NCBI GenBank assembly: GCA_021846225.1
Contig: JAJZCG010000006.1
Location: forward strand, 1-48,912
Direction: 5' to 3'
Source of the DNA: Pseudomonadota bacterium
Lineage (GTDB): Bacteria > Pseudomonadota > Alphaproteobacteria > Acetobacterales > Acetobacteraceae
DNA: 48,912 nt
Shown piece after piece: positions 25,067 to 32,329 of this stretch (within the stretch, counting starts at the first letter, position 1; each line of letters opens with the position of its first letter). The position numbers and the translations under genes were made by a program. The notes under the pieces are model-generated. The model worked only from the letters and a program-made list of their open reading frames with translations. It ran no database searches and was not told where the DNA came from.

Positions 25067-25764
25067 GAGGCAACTCCAAGCACGGTTTGAACAGATGAAA
25101 CGGGGAGGGTGGTGGCTGAGCCTTGCACGTTCAGCGTCGGCGTGGCGCCGGAAACATTCACACCCTCGACGGTGTAAACACTATAGGGTGTTGTGCTCAC
25201 GGCATTGCCCGCCGCATCGGTGGCGCTCACCGAATAGGTATATTGCGTGCCCGGTGTCGCGTTGGCCCACGCGAAGCTCTGCTGCCCGGCCGCCATCGCC
25301 CCGAGATTCATCGTATCGGCCACCGTCCCGTTCGGGTTCAGAATGCTCACGCTCACCGCCTGCGCCGCATTGGCGAGGTTAAACGCCCCGCTCGCCTTTC
25401 CGGCCGCATTGGCGCTCAACGTATTGCCCGCCACCGCCACCTGCTTGCCCACCAGCGCGGAGGCCTGCGCCATCTGCGCGGCGCCGGTACTGGTCTTCAG
25501 CGCCGCGAGCTGGGTATTCACCTGATTGATTCCGTTAACGGTGGAAATCGCCGCGAACTCCTGCGCCATCTGCGTCGGGTTGGCTGGCGTGGTCGGCGTC
25601 TGGTATTTCAGCTGCGCGGTCAAAAGTTGCAAAAAATCCGCCTGCGTCAGGGCTGATGCCGAGCCAGATGAAGCCGTGGCAACCTTTGCCGCGGTGGTGG
25701 ACGCCGCCACTGCAGCGGCGCTGGCCGCCGCGGTGGCGGAACTGGAAACGGCAAGATTGGTCAT
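25063..25764 (-). CDS. flgD: Hook-cap protein FlgD
   Basis: The protein has 233 residues. After an Ala-rich start comes the conserved ADFLQLLTAQLKYQTPTTPA, then QMAQEFAAISTVNGINQVN, a LVGKQVAVAG segment and a C-terminal Ig/FlgD-like domain (VSVSILNPNGTVADTMNLG). It caps the growing hook and is lost afterwards. The start overlaps flgC by four bases. Confidence 0.94.
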   Translation of the reverse strand: MTNLAVSSSATAAASAAAVAASTTAAKVATASSGSASALTQADFLQLLTAQLKYQTPTTPANPTQMAQEFAAISTVNGINQVNTQLAALKTSTGAAQMAQASALVGKQVAVAGNTLSANAAGKASGAFNLANAAQAVSVSILNPNGTVADTMNLGAMAAGQQSFAWANATPGTQYTYSVSATDAAGNAVSTTPYSVYTVEGVNVSGATPTLNVQGSATTLPVSSVQTVLGVAS

Positions 25765-26189
25765 GGTGCCACCTGAAAGCTGGCAAGCATTTGCTGGTCG
25801 ATCCGGCTGGCTTGCTGCAACACGGCGACAGAGGCGGAATAGCTGCTGGAACTGTCGATCAGATCCACCATTTCGTTCACCTGGCTGACATTCGAGCCGG
25901 TAACGTAACCTTTTGCGTTGGCATAAGGGCTGCCGGGGTCATATTTCTGCACCGGCGGCGCATTGCTCTGCACGGTCCCCGCCACTTGCACACCCATATC
26001 CGCCGAGGCCGCTCCGTCCATCCCCGCCACGGGCGCCGCCGCAAACACAACCTCATGCGCACGGTAAGGTGCCGCACCCGGCGGTGTTATTGAATTCGCA
26101 TTCGCCAGGTTGGAGGCAATGGCCCCCATGCGCGCGTTCTGCGCCGCCAAGGCGCTGCCCACGATGCTAAAAATATCAGAACCGCTCAT
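25761..26189 (-). CDS. flgC: Proximal rod protein FlgC
   Basis: The protein has 142 residues. The N-terminus IFSIVGSALAAQNARMGAIA followed by SNLANANSI, a central HEVVFAAAP, DPGSPYANAKGYV and the C-terminal SNVSQVNEMVDLIDSSSSY are all standard FlgC blocks. It lies 23 bases after flgB. It is complete and forms part of the proximal rod. Confidence 0.95.
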   Translation of the reverse strand: MSGSDIFSIVGSALAAQNARMGAIASNLANANSITPPGAAPYRAHEVVFAAAPVAGMDGAASADMGVQVAGTVQSNAPPVQKYDPGSPYANAKGYVTGSNVSQVNEMVDLIDSSSSYSASVAVLQQASRIDQQMLASFQVAP

Positions 26190-26212
26190 GCCGCAATCCT
26201 TTCATTCTCTGT

Positions 26213-26560
26213 TCAGATACCACCCGGATTCGGCCGCAACGCCGTCACCAGATCAGTCGTCGCCTGATGCAAGAACGCGGTGGCGCCCATCATCTGCTCG
26301 CCATTGGCAGCCGCCTCAACGCGCTCGGCATCCAGCGACACGTCATTGCCGTTCAGCCCCACGGTGCCATCCGCGCGATACATCGGCGCGGCGCTCGCGG
26401 CCGGATCGCCAAGCTGTGCCGCCAGCGCGCTGGAAAAAGGCACATCCGTGGCCTTGTAGTTTGGCGTGTCGGCATTCGCGATGTTATTGGCGATCAGGTC
26501 GGAACGCTGCTGCTGCACATTCAAAAGACCGCCATAAAAATTCAAAAACCCTGTCTGCAT
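26213..26560 (-). CDS. flgB: Proximal rod protein FlgB
   Basis: The protein has 115 residues, with AGGATG upstream of ATG 26560. Its features are LLNVQQQRSDLIANNIANAD then TPNYKATDVPF, a short middle with GNDVSLDAERVEAAAN and a C-terminal amphipathic helix. It is the first gene of the long leftward operon (flgB to flhB), so the 250-base AT-rich stretch before it should hold the main promoter. Confidence 0.94.
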   Translation of the reverse strand: MQTGFLNFYGGLLNVQQQRSDLIANNIANADTPNYKATDVPFSSALAAQLGDPAASAAPMYRADGTVGLNGNDVSLDAERVEAAANGEQMMGATAFLHQATTDLVTALRPNPGGI

Positions 26561-26814
26561 GTCATCCTGCCTTGCACTCAGCCTGCGATTTCACCGGCGC
26601 TTGCCCGGCATCAAACCTGTGCGGAATGGTTCAAAACCGAGATTATTTCCTGATTTAATCTGCCAAAAATAACCCCTCCTCCTCTTACGCCTTCTTCCCT
26701 TAAAATTTCGTAAATTAAAGTCATTGCACAACCGAACTTCACGAGTATTCTGCATTTAAATAAATGCAGCCGAACGCGCGTCCTCCCGCACCGGCATCGC
26801 ATCGCCGGCAAGCA
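26561..26814 (-). promoter_or_regulatory. AT-rich upstream region of flgB with a 20-base palindrome
   Basis: No gene is visible here. The region is clearly more A/T-rich than its surroundings. At 26750-26769 CTGCATTTA and TAAATGCAG face each other across AA, a perfect nine-pair inverted repeat suited to a dimeric regulator. I could not find a convincing sigma54 (GG-N10-GC) or sigma28 element on the - strand, so the promoter class stays open. Confidence 0.4.
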
Positions 26815-26840
26815 AAAACCCCCTGGCAGCAGGGGGTTTT
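26815..26840 (-). terminator. Terminator of the cheY operon
   Basis: AAAACCCCCTG (26815-26825), GCAG loop, CAGGGGGTTTT (26830-26840) is a perfect 11-pair stem with A/T runs on both sides, so it works on either strand. It lies 27 bases after the end of the leftward gene at 26868 and separates the cheY unit from the flgB operon. Confidence 0.85.
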
Positions 26841-26867
26841 CATAAGCGTGCGGGCATCGAGGCTTGT

Positions 26868-27314
26868 TCAGCTGTTCATGCGTTGTACAACCGCATCATG
26901 CAGCTTGCGCTGATCATCGCTAACATATAACGCTGCCAGATCGCCGGAGGAAAAACTGGTCCCGGCAGGCATTTCCGCCACGGCCATGCGCTCCAGCGCG
27001 GTCACCACGCAATCAGCAATCTGGCGCGCGAAATCCTGCCGTTGCGCCTGGCTGAACGCCAGCCGGTCGAGCTCGCCGCGAATCTCGGCCACTTCCGCAA
27101 TCGCCTCGGCCCGCTCGCGCTCCAGCACCGGGTTTGTATTGGCGCTATGGCGGGACAAATCCCCAAGCAGGCCAGAGAGCCAGGAGAGCAGCGCAGTGGT
27201 CCGCCACAGCAGATCAAAAGCCGCGCTGGCATCCATACGGTCGCGCAAAGCCGCCACCTGCTCCGCGAGGATGGCGCACACCAGGCGTTCGTTGGCTTCA
27301 GTCGCGCCAGACAT
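26868..27314 (-). CDS. Helical protein next to cheY with a CheZ-like DxxxQ motif
   Basis: The protein has 148 residues and is predicted almost entirely helical: helices at about 5-55, 62-112 and a shorter C-terminal one. Residues 91-100 read QRQDFARQIA, containing D94-xxx-Q98. CheZ phosphatases use an Asp and a Gln in exactly this DxxxQ spacing within a long helix to hydrolyse CheY-phosphate. The C-terminal stretch ALYVSDDQRKLHDAV could be a partner-binding helix. It starts 12 bases after cheY and shares its terminator. I do not recognise it as a named family, and it is shorter than classical CheZ; the phosphatase role is a hypothesis. Confidence 0.5.
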   Translation of the reverse strand: MSGATEANERLVCAILAEQVAALRDRMDASAAFDLLWRTTALLSWLSGLLGDLSRHSANTNPVLERERAEAIAEVAEIRGELDRLAFSQAQRQDFARQIADCVVTALERMAVAEMPAGTSFSSGDLAALYVSDDQRKLHDAVVQRMNS

Positions 27315-27326
27315 TGCCGCTAGGCC

Positions 27327-27698
27327 CTATTTCGTGGGGCAGAGCTGCTTCACGACTGAAAGCAGCTGGTTTGGTTCCGCCGGCTTGGTCAACCAGCCCG
27401 AGGCCCCGGCCGCACGCGCCTCGTCGCGCTTGCGCCCGCCCGATTCCGTGGTCAGCACGATGATCGGCGTGAACCGCGTCGATGCGATTTTCCGCGCCTC
27501 TTTGATAAAGCCGATCCCATCCAGCTCCGGCATGTTCAAATCCGTGAGAATCACCGAAGGCTTGATCCCTTCGCCCAGCTTGTTGATGCCCTCACGGCCG
27601 TTCATCCCGGTCTCCACCTCATAACCCGCGCCTTTCAGAATATGAGACAGACTCATGACCATGGTGGCCGAGTCATCGAGAACAAGAATTACAGGCAT
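27327..27698 (-). CDS. CheY-like single-domain response regulator
   Basis: The protein has 123 residues, a lone receiver domain. Acidic residues LVLDDSATM (DD at 8-9), the phosphoacceptor VILTDLNMPELDG (Asp53), the switch Thr in IIVLTTES and Lys in WLTKPA are all present. Lack of an output domain and its location in the middle of a flagellar locus fit CheY, which binds the motor switch. No CheA, CheW or receptor gene is in the window, so the input kinase is elsewhere. Transcribed leftward, divergent from fliE. Confidence 0.85.
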   Translation of the reverse strand: MPVILVLDDSATMVMSLSHILKGAGYEVETGMNGREGINKLGEGIKPSVILTDLNMPELDGIGFIKEARKIASTRFTPIIVLTTESGGRKRDEARAAGASGWLTKPAEPNQLLSVVKQLCPTK

Positions 27699-28076
27699 TA
27701 CCTAGGCTCCATTCGGCTGGTTTTCGATCCAGATTTATCTATGTGAACCACTAAGTATTGAAGCCGAGTTAAAAAACGGCGTCCGCCCGCGTTTTCGCCG
27801 CAATTTTCCCGGCATGCAGGTGGGGGTTGGCGCGTACGCATGCCTCCGCTTAACATTTTTGCCCCCCCGTGCCGTTTTTAACATTCCATCAATCTCCCCT
27901 GGCTAATCCAGGCTTCATGCTCATCTCCTCCCCTTTCTTCCGCCTGTTTTCCTGGTTTCCGCGCCGATTATAACGGAGCTTTAAAAGCTCGTTAAGCAAC
28001 GAGTGATAAATGAACCAGCTTTTATTAGCACTTCGTTCTTCTTCCGTCTCATCATTTTGTTAGTGGAATATAAGGT
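27699..28076. promoter_or_regulatory. Divergent cheY / fliE intergenic region
   Basis: These 378 bases have no plausible gene. On the + strand are two overlapping hairpins, GAGCTT-TAA-AAGCTC (27976-27990) and CTCGTT-AAGC-AACGAG (27988-28003). They share CTC and cannot form together. A loose sigma28-like pair (AAAA at 27983, 15 bases, AGTGATAA at 28002-28009) overlaps them. Ribosome binding before fliE looks weak (AAGG directly next to ATG 28077). Confidence 0.35.
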
Positions 28077-28382
28077 ATGTTAACCAACGCGCTTCTGCAA
28101 GTTGCCAGCCCGCTCGCTGCGGCGGCGGGCCCTGCAACCGCAGCTCCCGCCGCCTCGCCGGGTCATTTTTTGGATCTCCTCAACGGCGCATTGCAAAGCG
28201 TCAGCGCCACGCAGGGCGCCGCCGGCGTGGCGCAGGCCAGTTTCGCCGCGGGGGTGCCGGGCGCCACGCTGGGCAAGGCGCTGGTCGCGAACGACCGCGC
28301 CGAGGTCGCCTGGAACGCCACGGTGGCGGTGCGTAACGAGGTTGTCTCGGCGTATCAGTCCATCATGAACATGCAGTTCTGA
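28077..28382 (+). CDS. fliE: MS-ring/rod junction protein FliE
   Basis: The protein has 101 residues. FLDLLNGALQSVSATQGAA in the first half and VAWNATVAVRNEVVSAYQS then IMNMQF at the end are the FliE signature. It is an export-dependent adaptor between the MS ring and the rod. It opens the rightward flagellar operon. Its stop overlaps the fliF start as TGATG. Confidence 0.93.
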   Translation: MLTNALLQVASPLAAAAGPATAAPAASPGHFLDLLNGALQSVSATQGAAGVAQASFAAGVPGATLGKALVANDRAEVAWNATVAVRNEVVSAYQSIMNMQF

Positions 28383-29878
28383 TGCCGTCCGGGCGGGAGC
28401 TTTTCAACCAGATCCGCGCGCGCGCGGCACGTCTGCCCAAAATTTTCTGGGCGGCCGGCGGCGTCATCGCGGTCTCTTTCGCGGTGATGCTGTGGCTGGA
28501 AATGGGCGGCCCGCCTTATGCTGTGCTCGATGAAGGTCTCTCCCCCGCTGATGGCGGCAAGGTCATCGCCCAGCTGCAAAAACTTGGCATCCCTTATCAA
28601 CTGCAAGCCGCCGGCAACATCATCCTGGTGCCAGAACCCCAGCTGGCGCAGGCGCGGCTGCAATTGGGCGAGGCCCAGGTGCCCGGCTCGGATGTCTCCA
28701 CCGCCTGGGCGCAGCTGGAAAATGCGCCGATGACCGCTTCAGACCTGGCGCAATCCACCATGGCGGTGCAGGCGCTCGAGCTTACGCTGCAACAATCCAT
28801 CCAGAGCCTTGATGGCATCCGCGCCGCGCAGGTCTTTCTGGCCATCCCGCCCGAGACTCCCTTCCTCGCGGACCAGCCCAAGCCCACCGGCTCGGTCATC
28901 ATCCAGGCGGATGACGCCACCGCGCAGTCCCAGGGCGAGGCCATCGCCAACCTGGTCGCAGGCGCCGTCCCCGGCCTCGCGGCCAGCCAGGTCACGGTGG
29001 AAACCACCTCCGGCGTCACTGTTTATCCAGCTGGCGGCGCCATGACCGCCGGAAGCCAGTTCGCCACGGTCGCCCAGGTTGAAACCACCGCCGCCGCGCG
29101 CATTGCGGGGCTGCTCATCCCCCTGGTCGGCGCGGGGAATTTCCAGACGGACGTCGCCGCCAACCTGGACTTCACCCAAGAACATATCCGCCAGATCTCT
29201 TACGGCCCTTCGCATCTGGTCGCGCATGAGATCAGCACCCAGTCCAGCCAGACCGGCGCCTCCAGCGCCGCCATCGGCATCCCCGGCGCGCTCTCTAACG
29301 AGCCGCCATCCACCACCACCGCCACGCCGCCCGCCGCCGGTGCCGCCGCCACGCCCGCCGCGCCGGCGCAGCCGGAGCAAACCACCACCAAGCTAGACCA
29401 GACCTACCTCACCGACCGGAGCGAGAGTGACATCACCAACCCTGGGTGGACCGTCAAATCCATCGCCGTCTCGGTGGTGCTGAACAAGGCAGCGCTCGGC
29501 GCGGTCAGCATCAACCAGGTAAAGGCCGCCATCTCCGGTGCCTTCGCCTACCCCAATGTCAAGGTGAACGTGCTCTCCGCCCCGTTCCTTAAACCTGCCA
29601 CCACCCTGTCCTCGGGCGTGCTGGCCCAGCTTGCCGTGCCGCTCACGCACGGGTTGCTGGAAGTCCTGGCCGCCGCCGCCCTGCTGTTTGGCCTGGCGTT
29701 GCCGATCGGCCGGCGCCTGGGCACGCTTAACATCCAGTCCCTGCTGCCGCCGCCGCCGCAACGTCCGCTACCCGTGACGCTTCCGCCGCGGGACTTCTCA
29801 GACCTGCGCGAGCAGGCCGGCGGCAACATCCCCGGCGTCGCCCGTCTCCTGCAAAACTGGGCCGAAGAGAATGAATGA
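28382..29878 (+). CDS. fliF: MS-ring protein FliF
   Basis: The protein has 498 residues, near the short end for FliF. It has one membrane helix near 21-39 (IFWAAGGVIAVSFAVMLWL) and a second near 425-445. The ring-building region has LSPADGGKVIAQLQKLGIPYQ, SQVPGSDVS-like sequence and RAAQVFLAIPPETPF. The periplasmic variable part (about 300-335) is a Thr/Pro/Ala-rich insert. The C-terminal DLREQAGGNIPGVARLLQNW tail is the FliG-binding segment. It overlaps fliG by eight bases. Confidence 0.95.
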   Translation: MPSGRELFNQIRARAARLPKIFWAAGGVIAVSFAVMLWLEMGGPPYAVLDEGLSPADGGKVIAQLQKLGIPYQLQAAGNIILVPEPQLAQARLQLGEAQVPGSDVSTAWAQLENAPMTASDLAQSTMAVQALELTLQQSIQSLDGIRAAQVFLAIPPETPFLADQPKPTGSVIIQADDATAQSQGEAIANLVAGAVPGLAASQVTVETTSGVTVYPAGGAMTAGSQFATVAQVETTAAARIAGLLIPLVGAGNFQTDVAANLDFTQEHIRQISYGPSHLVAHEISTQSSQTGASSAAIGIPGALSNEPPSTTTATPPAAGAAATPAAPAQPEQTTTKLDQTYLTDRSESDITNPGWTVKSIAVSVVLNKAALGAVSINQVKAAISGAFAYPNVKVNVLSAPFLKPATTLSSGVLAQLAVPLTHGLLEVLAAAALLFGLALPIGRRLGTLNIQSLLPPPPQRPLPVTLPPRDFSDLREQAGGNIPGVARLLQNWAEENE

Positions 29879-30908
29879 CACCAACTCCCAACTCCCCGTT
29901 CCCCAGCTTCCCGCCCCGCAGCTGACCGGCGCCGAGCGCGCCGCCCTGGTCCTGCGTGAGCTGGGCGAGGATACCGCCGCGGCCGTGCTGCGTGAAATGG
30001 ACGAGGCCGCCGTCAACCGCATCTCCACCGCGATGACCACGCTGAAATCCACCCCGCCCGCCGTGCGGGAAGACATCATGCTGGCCTTCGCCAACGATCT
30101 TGGCATCACCGGCGTCGGCGGTGACGGCATGAAGTTTCTCAACCGCGTGCTGGTCTCAGCACTCGGTGAAACCCAGGCGCGTGAAATCCTTGACCGTCTC
30201 AGCCGTTCCGAACGCCGTTCCGCCTTTCATCTGCCCGCCAACGCCGACCCGCGGACCCTGGCCATGCAGATGACCCACGAACGCCCGCAGACCATTGCGC
30301 TTCTGCTCGCGCATATCCCGCATGAAATCGGCGCCAACCTGCTCACCTTTCTGCCCGAACCGCTGGCCGCTGAATCCCTCTACCGTTTCTCCACGCTGGA
30401 TGTCGTCTCCCCCAACGCGGTGGTTGAGCTGCGCGACATGCTGGAAGAGCTGATGAGCAACAGCGCCACCGGCGGGCGGCGTGTCGGCAACCTTGGCGGC
30501 GCCAAGCAAACCGCGGACATCCTGAACCATTTCCAAACCGGCATGTCCGACATGGTGCTCAGCGCCATTGACGCGCGGGACAATAAAACCGCCGAGAAAA
30601 TCCGCGAGAACCTGTTCACCTTCATCGATCTCGGCAAGCTCACGGACCGTTCGCTGCAGATCCTGCTGCGCGAGGTTCCTGGCGACAAGCTCGCGCCCGC
30701 CTTGCGCCTGGTCGACGAAACCCTGCGCGGCCGCTTCTTCCAAAATCTTTCCGCCCGTCAGGTCGAAGTCCTCAAGGAGGAGTTGCGCAGCGGTCCGCCG
30801 ATGCGCCGGGCCGATGCCCTGGCCGCCCAGTCCGAGGTGGTGGAAGTCGCCCTGCGTCTCGCCGGCGAAGGCCGCATCACCATCAGCGCGACGGAGGAAA
30901 TGATATGA
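29871..30908 (+). CDS. fliG: Flagellar motor switch protein FliG
   Basis: The protein has 345 residues. The N-terminal domain binds FliF (LTGAERAALVLRELGEDTAA), the middle domain follows with MTHERPQTIALLLAHI (137-140 ERPQ), and the C-terminal torque domain has LLREVPGDKLAPALRLVDE and RQVEVLKEELRSGPP. The middle-domain motif is EHPQ in most FliG proteins; here His is Arg, a change in the FliM-contact motif. The charged torque helix is intact. It overlaps fliK by four bases (ATGA). Confidence 0.96.
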   Translation: MNDTNSQLPVPQLPAPQLTGAERAALVLRELGEDTAAAVLREMDEAAVNRISTAMTTLKSTPPAVREDIMLAFANDLGITGVGGDGMKFLNRVLVSALGETQAREILDRLSRSERRSAFHLPANADPRTLAMQMTHERPQTIALLLAHIPHEIGANLLTFLPEPLAAESLYRFSTLDVVSPNAVVELRDMLEELMSNSATGGRRVGNLGGAKQTADILNHFQTGMSDMVLSAIDARDNKTAEKIRENLFTFIDLGKLTDRSLQILLREVPGDKLAPALRLVDETLRGRFFQNLSARQVEVLKEELRSGPPMRRADALAAQSEVVEVALRLAGEGRITISATEEMI

Positions 30909-32329
30909 GTGTTCCCCCCATTTCCCTCACGCCCGCTGCTCCCGCCACGCATCCGGCGGTTCATCCGTCCGCCGCGCCTTCAACCATTGCCGCCCCGGCG
31001 GCCTGGTCGCATGCGCTGGCCGCGGCGGATGCCGCCGTCCCTCCCGCCAAAGCCGCCTCCGTTCCGGCCAGCAAACATGCCGTTTCTCCGTCACCCGGCC
31101 CCAGCCCCTTCGCCGCCATGCTTCTCAGCGCCGCCGTGCCAGCGAGCCCTGCCGCGAAACCCGCCACGCCAACGGCCCCGGCTCCAGGCGGAGCCGCAAC
31201 CATAAGCAAAATTGCGACTCCCGTGGCTGCCTCCAGCCAGCGCGCGCCTGCCCTTGCGGACGCCGCGGCCCTCCCGGCGTCAGCTTCCGGCCAGGCATCC
31301 GCACCGGCATCTGCACCCGCACCCGCACCGGCATCCGCATCCGCAACGGCGGCGCAAACCTCCGCCACAAATACTTCGCAAGCCTCCTTTAATCCCATCT
31401 CGGGCAGCCCCGCGGCCAAACGCACCATCCCCCCGGCGACTCCATCGCCCACGCCCGCGGCCCCACTCACGCCAGCCCCGCCCACGCCAAGCTCGCCCGC
31501 CTCGAGCCTGCCCGTGCCGAACCCGCCCGTGCCGAACCCGCCTGCGTCGAGCCTGCCCGCGCCGAGCTCACCCACGCCAGCCACGCCCGCGATCGCCATT
31601 GCCGCCGCATCGCCTGAGGCCGATCCCCCGGCCAATGTTCCCAGCGTTACCAAACCCGCAGCGGCCAAACCCGCTGTGGCCAAACCCGCTATGGCTGGAA
31701 TGGCGGGAGCCAAAATCGCCGCCGCCCCGGACGCAACAGCCCAGCCCCCCCGCCTGACCGCGGCAAGCACGGCGCTGGGCACTGTGGAAAAGCCAGCCAC
31801 CGCATCAGCTGTTCCATCCATCCAGGCGCAATCCGCCCCCATCCATCCCGCCTTCGCGGCGCAACCCGCGTCCGCCCCCTTGGCGGCCATCTCCGCCCCT
31901 CCCGCCGCTGCACCCCTTTCCGCGGCTCCCACTCTCACCGCCGCCACCCCGGCCGCCCTGGCCGCCAGCATCACCGCCATGCATCACGCCGGCCAGGGCA
32001 GCGCAGTCCTGCGGCTGGACCCTCCCGGTCTCGGTAATCTTTCCGTCCATGTGGCGCTCGGCCAGGGTGGCCAGGTCAACGTCCTTTTCGTTCCCGCCCT
32101 GGCGCAAACCGCCCAGTTGCTTAACCTTGGCATGGACGGCCTGCGCCACGCCATGGCGGCCACCGGCCTCACCCTTGGCCAGGCCGATGTCAGCGGCGGC
32201 GGCGCGCAAAACCCCGGCCAGAACAGCGCCAACAACCCGCGCGCGGCCTTCACCGCCCCGGAACCGGCCGCCGCTCCGGCCGCCACCCCCGCCACCACGC
32301 CCGCCAGCGGGGTAAGTGCCTATGCTTGA
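30905..32329 (+). CDS. fliK: Flagellar hook-length control protein FliK
   Basis: The protein has 474 residues. The first 350 are extremely rich in Pro, Ala and Ser with short repeats (PAPAPASASA, VPNPPVPNPP, KPAVAKPAMA), the flexible ruler part. The C-terminal domain (about 355-450) has GSAVLRLDPPGLGNLSVHVA, VNVLFVPALAQTAQLL and LRHAMAATGLTLGQADV, the substrate-switch domain that talks to FlhB. Tandem DNA repeats sit inside the ruler part. The stop overlaps the fliM start region by eight bases. Confidence 0.9.
   Translation: MSVPPISLTPAAPATHPAVHPSAAPSTIAAPAAWSHALAAADAAVPPAKAASVPASKHAVSPSPGPSPFAAMLLSAAVPASPAAKPATPTAPAPGGAATISKIATPVAASSQRAPALADAAALPASASGQASAPASAPAPAPASASATAAQTSATNTSQASFNPISGSPAAKRTIPPATPSPTPAAPLTPAPPTPSSPASSLPVPNPPVPNPPASSLPAPSSPTPATPAIAIAAASPEADPPANVPSVTKPAAAKPAVAKPAMAGMAGAKIAAAPDATAQPPRLTAASTALGTVEKPATASAVPSIQAQSAPIHPAFAAQPASAPLAAISAPPAAAPLSAAPTLTAATPAALAASITAMHHAGQGSAVLRLDPPGLGNLSVHVALGQGGQVNVLFVPALAQTAQLLNLGMDGLRHAMAATGLTLGQADVSGGGAQNPGQNSANNPRAAFTAPEPAAAPAATPATTPASGVSAYA
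31295..31348 (+). repeat. Hexamer tandem repeat in fliK
   Basis: Nine consecutive units of the form GCAYCN (GCATCC, GCACCG, GCATCT, GCACCC and variants) encode alternating Ala-Pro/Ser. It is slippage-prone and frame-neutral in steps of two residues. Confidence 0.75.
31511..31540 (+). repeat. Perfect 15-base duplication in fliK
   Basis: CCCGTGCCGAACCCG occurs twice back to back (31511-31525 and 31526-31540), adding five residues per unit to the ruler region. Flanking sequence contains degenerate related units. Confidence 0.8.
31651..31695 (+). repeat. Three 15-base tandem units in fliK
   Basis: CAAACCCGCAGCGGC, CAAACCCGCTGTGGC and CAAACCCGCTATGGC follow each other at 31651, 31666 and 31681. 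They encode the KPAAA/KPAVA/KPAMA series. Confidence 0.8.

Noticed and set aside
27821-27860. Sigma54-type promoter (TTGGCGCG...CATGC) before fliE
   Set aside because: The GG and GC doublets are 11 bases apart, not 10, and the surrounding bases do not match TGGCAC-N5-TTGCA.
31295-31695. Short repeats considered as a CRISPR-like array
   Set aside because: Units are contiguous without spacers, are multiples of three and encode a continuous Pro/Ala-rich part of FliK.
30961-31980. 339-codon - strand frame opposite fliK
   Set aside because: Gly/Ala-rich mirror of the Pro/Ala-rich FliK ruler region; no start signal or motif.
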